Source: JBGRQA01 sp041725895
Lineage (GTDB): Bacteria; Bacteroidota; Bacteroidia; Bacteroidales; Marinifilaceae
Assembly: GCA_041725895.1 (NCBI GenBank)
Contig: JBGRQA010000019.1
Location: 1 to 64,000 of the forward strand
DNA length: 64,000 nucleotides
Direction: 5' to 3'
Of the stretch, positions 61,744 through 64,000 are shown piece after piece; the first letter of the stretch is position 1, and each line of letters begins with the position of its first letter. The position numbers and the translations under genes are program-made. The notes beneath the pieces were generated by a model. The model did no database searches and had not been told where the DNA came from. It saw only the letters and a program-made list of their open reading frames with translations.

Positions 61744-62312
61744 AATTATTCCTTTTAAAAGTTATTAACAATGCAAACATAGCTTCTAAAAGGAGGGCTA
61801 AATTGTATAATCTTGCTCTAATTTATTCTTCCAACCTAAGTTCGATAAAAAAAAGAGAATCAATATAAAGAAATACAAAACGTTACTTCATTCCGAATTT
61901 ATTTCGGAATCTTTTAATCGTAAAGAACAGATCCTAAAAGCTTTCGGGATCAGGATGACGATTGTTGTAACTTAAATTAAAGCAACATCCTTAAATCATA
62001 CAAATTCAACACATTAACGATAGAACTCAGGTTACCAGAATACTACTCATCAAGAAAAGAATCGGATAGAATAAATGAATTACATTGTACAAGTAAATTG
62101 GGTTTGAATGCATACAATTCCCAAACCTGAAAAGGTATGATTTTATTTCCATCACACCAGGATTCATATCATAGCGGCGCAATGTATCCTATCCCTTTGA
62201 TTAGAACCTCTGAGGCGCCGCAAAAAACACCCCATTGCCATATACTACAATACTGCATCCCCTACGGGGAAGAAAATAGCCAAATCAATGATTTACCTTG
62301 CATGATTGTATG
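61744..62312. other. Non-coding stretch with repeat remnants
   Basis: About 570 bp between helicase terminator and cupin gene. The right part has palindrome-family remnants (GGGTTTGAAT near 62100, copy C at 62154-62195, GGCGCCGC near 62213). The left part is AT-rich and presumably has the cupin promoter, which I cannot fix. Confidence 0.5.
62154..62195. repeat. Dispersed palindromic repeat tail, copy C
   Basis: ACACCAGGATTCATATCATA... through GGCGCAATGTATCCTATCCC, 42 bp, matching 60481-60522 at 32 of 42 positions by eye, without gaps. Confidence 0.6.
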
Positions 62313-62351
62313 AAGAAACAAAACACCCCAGACACAAGGCCTGGGGTGTTT
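62313..62351 (-). terminator. Terminator of the DEAD-box helicase gene
   Basis: AAACACCCCAG (62321-62331) pairs with CTGGGGTGTTT (62341-62351). On the minus strand a T-rich run follows, about 32 nt behind the stop. Confidence 0.82.
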
Positions 62352-62382
62352 CGTATATCATATTTTTAATTGCTCTACAACT

Positions 62383-63525
62383 TTAAAAACCTTTCACATC
62401 AATTCCTTCGGCATCGATCATGTTGACTTTCTTTCCCATCTTTTTTTGAATCACTTTAAAATGGTGCTCATCTTTGGGAGTAATAAAGGAAATTGCTTCC
62501 CCGGGCGATTCAGCACGACCTGTTCTCCCTACACGATGAATGTAATCTTTGGGGGAACGGGGCAATTCGTAATTGACCACGTAGGGTAGAAACTCAATGT
62601 CGATACCACGAGCCAACAGATCGGTTGCCACCAAAACCCTAAGCTTACCGGTTTTAAATCGTCTCAGGTTCTCGGTTCGGGCTCCCTGGCTTTTTTTACT
62701 GTGAATGGCCACGGCATGAATTCCATTTCTGCAAAGTTTGGTTGCCACCTTATCCGCTTCACGAACCGAAGCGGTAAACACCAACACTTGCTTCAATTTG
62801 TTGCTTTTTATTAGATAACGTAACAAGGGGCCTTTCCTCTCCTCACTAACAGCATAAGCAACCTGGTCAATCAGTTCCACCTGCTCCTTTTCGGATTTGA
62901 TGTTGATCACCTCGGGATTGTGCAACAAAACCTGGTGAATGTTATTGACCTCCTCACTTAGAGTGGCAGAGAAAAGCAGATTCTGACGCTTCTTTGGCAA
63001 TAGGGAAAAAATTCGGTTCATCTCCTCCTGGAATCCAAGATTCAGCATTTTATCGGCCTCGTCCAGCACCAAAGTATCGATAGATGAGAGATGAACTGCA
63101 TTGGAATCCACCAACTCCAACAATCGTCCGGGAGTGGCCACCAATACATTTACACCTTGCAGAGCAATCATCTGCGGATTGATGGAAACACCTCCAAAAA
63201 CAGCCAGAGTTTTAATGGGCTCGGGCAAGGCAGCTGAAAATTGCTGGAACACATCTCTTACCTGCACCGCCAATTCGCGGGTAGGCACCATCACCAAAGC
63301 ATTCACATGTCGGTTTTTAGCCATGGTATTCCCATACAGGTTCATAAGCACGGGCAATACGTAACTGGCAGTTTTTCCCGATCCGGTTTGAGCAATCCCC
63401 AATACATCCTTCCCGTTTAATATGGCTGGAATGGCTTTCTGCTGAATGGGATAGGGCTGTTTGTAATTTTGAGCGGCTATCGCTTTCAGTAATGATGGAG
63501 ATAAACCTAAGGTAGTAAAAGACAT
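62383..63525 (-). CDS. DEAD-box RNA helicase (RhlE-like)
   Basis: 380 residues. Q motif (FTTLGLSPSLLKAI and YPIQQKAIPAI), Walker A AQTGSGKT, PTRELAVQV, GVNVLVATPGRL, DEAD in VLDEADKM, SAT in LLFSATLS, and the second-domain motifs ATDLLARGIDIE and YIHRVGRTGRA are all intact. The C-terminal tail is very short and lacks the basic RGG extension of many RhlE proteins. It likely remodels ribosomal or messenger RNA, often in the cold. Single gene with terminator and a -7 box upstream. Confidence 0.95.
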   Translation of the reverse strand: MSFTTLGLSPSLLKAIAAQNYKQPYPIQQKAIPAILNGKDVLGIAQTGSGKTASYVLPVLMNLYGNTMAKNRHVNALVMVPTRELAVQVRDVFQQFSAALPEPIKTLAVFGGVSINPQMIALQGVNVLVATPGRLLELVDSNAVHLSSIDTLVLDEADKMLNLGFQEEMNRIFSLLPKKRQNLLFSATLSEEVNNIHQVLLHNPEVINIKSEKEQVELIDQVAYAVSEERKGPLLRYLIKSNKLKQVLVFTASVREADKVATKLCRNGIHAVAIHSKKSQGARTENLRRFKTGKLRVLVATDLLARGIDIEFLPYVVNYELPRSPKDYIHRVGRTGRAESPGEAISFITPKDEHHFKVIQKKMGKKVNMIDAEGIDVKGF

Positions 63526-63568
63526 GTTTCTTTGTTTTTGATAATGTTGAGAATCTGTTTCAGGAGGG

Positions 63569-63576
63569 CAAAGATA
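63569..63576 (-). promoter_or_regulatory. -7 element of the helicase promoter
   Basis: On the minus strand TATCTTTG, an exact TAnnTTTG, 44 bp before the start codon. No good -33 box at the usual distance. Confidence 0.4.
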
Positions 63577-63774
63577 GATGAAAATTGTTGCCTCATCGAT
63601 TTTTGGGAGGAAATGATTGGAAAGGGAAACACGTAAATATAGGCTTCAAATAGCAAGCTACCAGCCTTATGGTTAAGCAATAAATCATCGCATGCCTTTT
63701 CCTTAGCCCGAATGGGAATAACCATCGGTGGCATACCTTTACATTCTCCAGCTTGTTCGAAATCTCCTCTTCTT

Positions 63775-64000
63775 TTATTTCCTATCTTCGTGATATACCT
63801 TCTGCATTCCCATTAGGAAATTACGCAGGATCTGATCTTTACACGGACGGTACTTCTTCTGACTGGGATTTCTAAAAAATGCGCTTAACTCGTGCTTACT
63901 AATACGTATCCCCGCCAGATCAAGAATCTCAAGAATATCCTCATCATTCAATTTTAATGCAATTCGTAATTTCCGGAAAATAATATTGTTGTTCAAACGC
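63775..64000 (-). CDS. DUF1456 (YehS-like) protein, C-terminal half
   Basis: Runs off the right edge, so the N-terminus is outside the window. The visible part reads LNNNIIFRKLRIALKLNDED, then ISKHELSAFFRNP and CKDQILRNFLMGMQ, which matches the second repeat of DUF1456 proteins such as E. coli YehS (NNNIVLKKLRIAF, CGDQFLRYFLRGL). These proteins are two copies of a roughly 70-residue helical unit of unknown function. The in-frame TTG at 63996 should not be taken as the start. Confidence 0.8.
   Translation of the reverse strand, partial: RLNNNIIFRKLRIALKLNDEDILEILDLAGIRISKHELSAFFRNPSQKKYRPCKDQILRNFLMGMQKVYHEDRK

Noticed and set aside
1..64000. tRNA, rRNA, tmRNA or known riboswitch genes
   Set aside because: No TPsiC-arm pattern within a cloverleaf, no rRNA blocks and no recognisable riboswitch core were seen in the gaps, though reading by eye could miss small RNAs.

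Overview
The window reads as a chromosomal segment of a Bacteroidota bacterium, most likely an anaerobic or facultative marine member of the Marinilabiliales (inference). The signs are: promoters of the TTTG / TAnnTTTG type, no Shine-Dalgarno sequences, the Bacteroidota-style dcw cluster without murF or ddl, a 630-residue PurF-like enzyme, an acyltransferase/GNAT pair resembling the glycine-lipid genes of Bacteroides, and secreted tricorn-like S41 proteases.

Layout. 1-119: one end of an IS256-type insertion sequence. 203-868: unknown helical protein. 1556-4945: mfd. 5047-6522: response regulator with three PAS domains. 6789-14568: co-directional envelope block (coaX, outer-membrane barrel, TPR protein, lptC, small membrane protein, CNNM/CorC transporter, PpiD-like foldase). 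14686-31689 (minus): a complete dcw operon reading mraZ-rsmH-ftsL-ftsI-murE-mraY-murD-ftsW-murG-murC-ftsQ-ftsA-ftsZ-ftsZ2-yqeY, with two adjacent intact ftsZ genes and a probable MraZ operator of three 10-bp-spaced repeats over the promoter. 31961-33889: lipid acyltransferase pair. 34042-44722: housekeeping and stress genes (PurF-like enzyme, SPOR protein, Usp, YebC, MiaB, YitT protein, glutaminase, GNAT, AhpD-like protein, double thioredoxin).

45027-60540 is the accessory part. Three tandem paralogues of a secreted tricorn-like protease (about 1,085 residues each) are followed by two decayed copies of the last paralogue's 3' end, near 57957-58131 and 60160-60440. These 3'-end repeats bracket two cargo segments whose genes face the proteases. 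The first cargo (about 55961-57956) holds a small lipoprotein, an unknown 244-residue helical protein, a cluster of four palindromes upstream of that gene, and, just behind its stop codon, ten CCACAG-type boxes spaced alternately 21 and 20 bp. The second cargo holds one unknown secreted 569-residue protein. Protease copies 2 and 3 share a perfect palindrome of the form TTATCAACA-N3-TGTTGATAA in their leaders. This block is the best candidate for something undescribed.

60541-64000: an AraC regulator with a cupin gene, palindromic dispersed repeats, a DEAD-box helicase and the C-terminal half of a DUF1456 (YehS-like) protein running off the end. No rRNA or tRNA genes and no CRISPR array were seen. 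All family calls come from reading motifs by eye; no search or computation was run.
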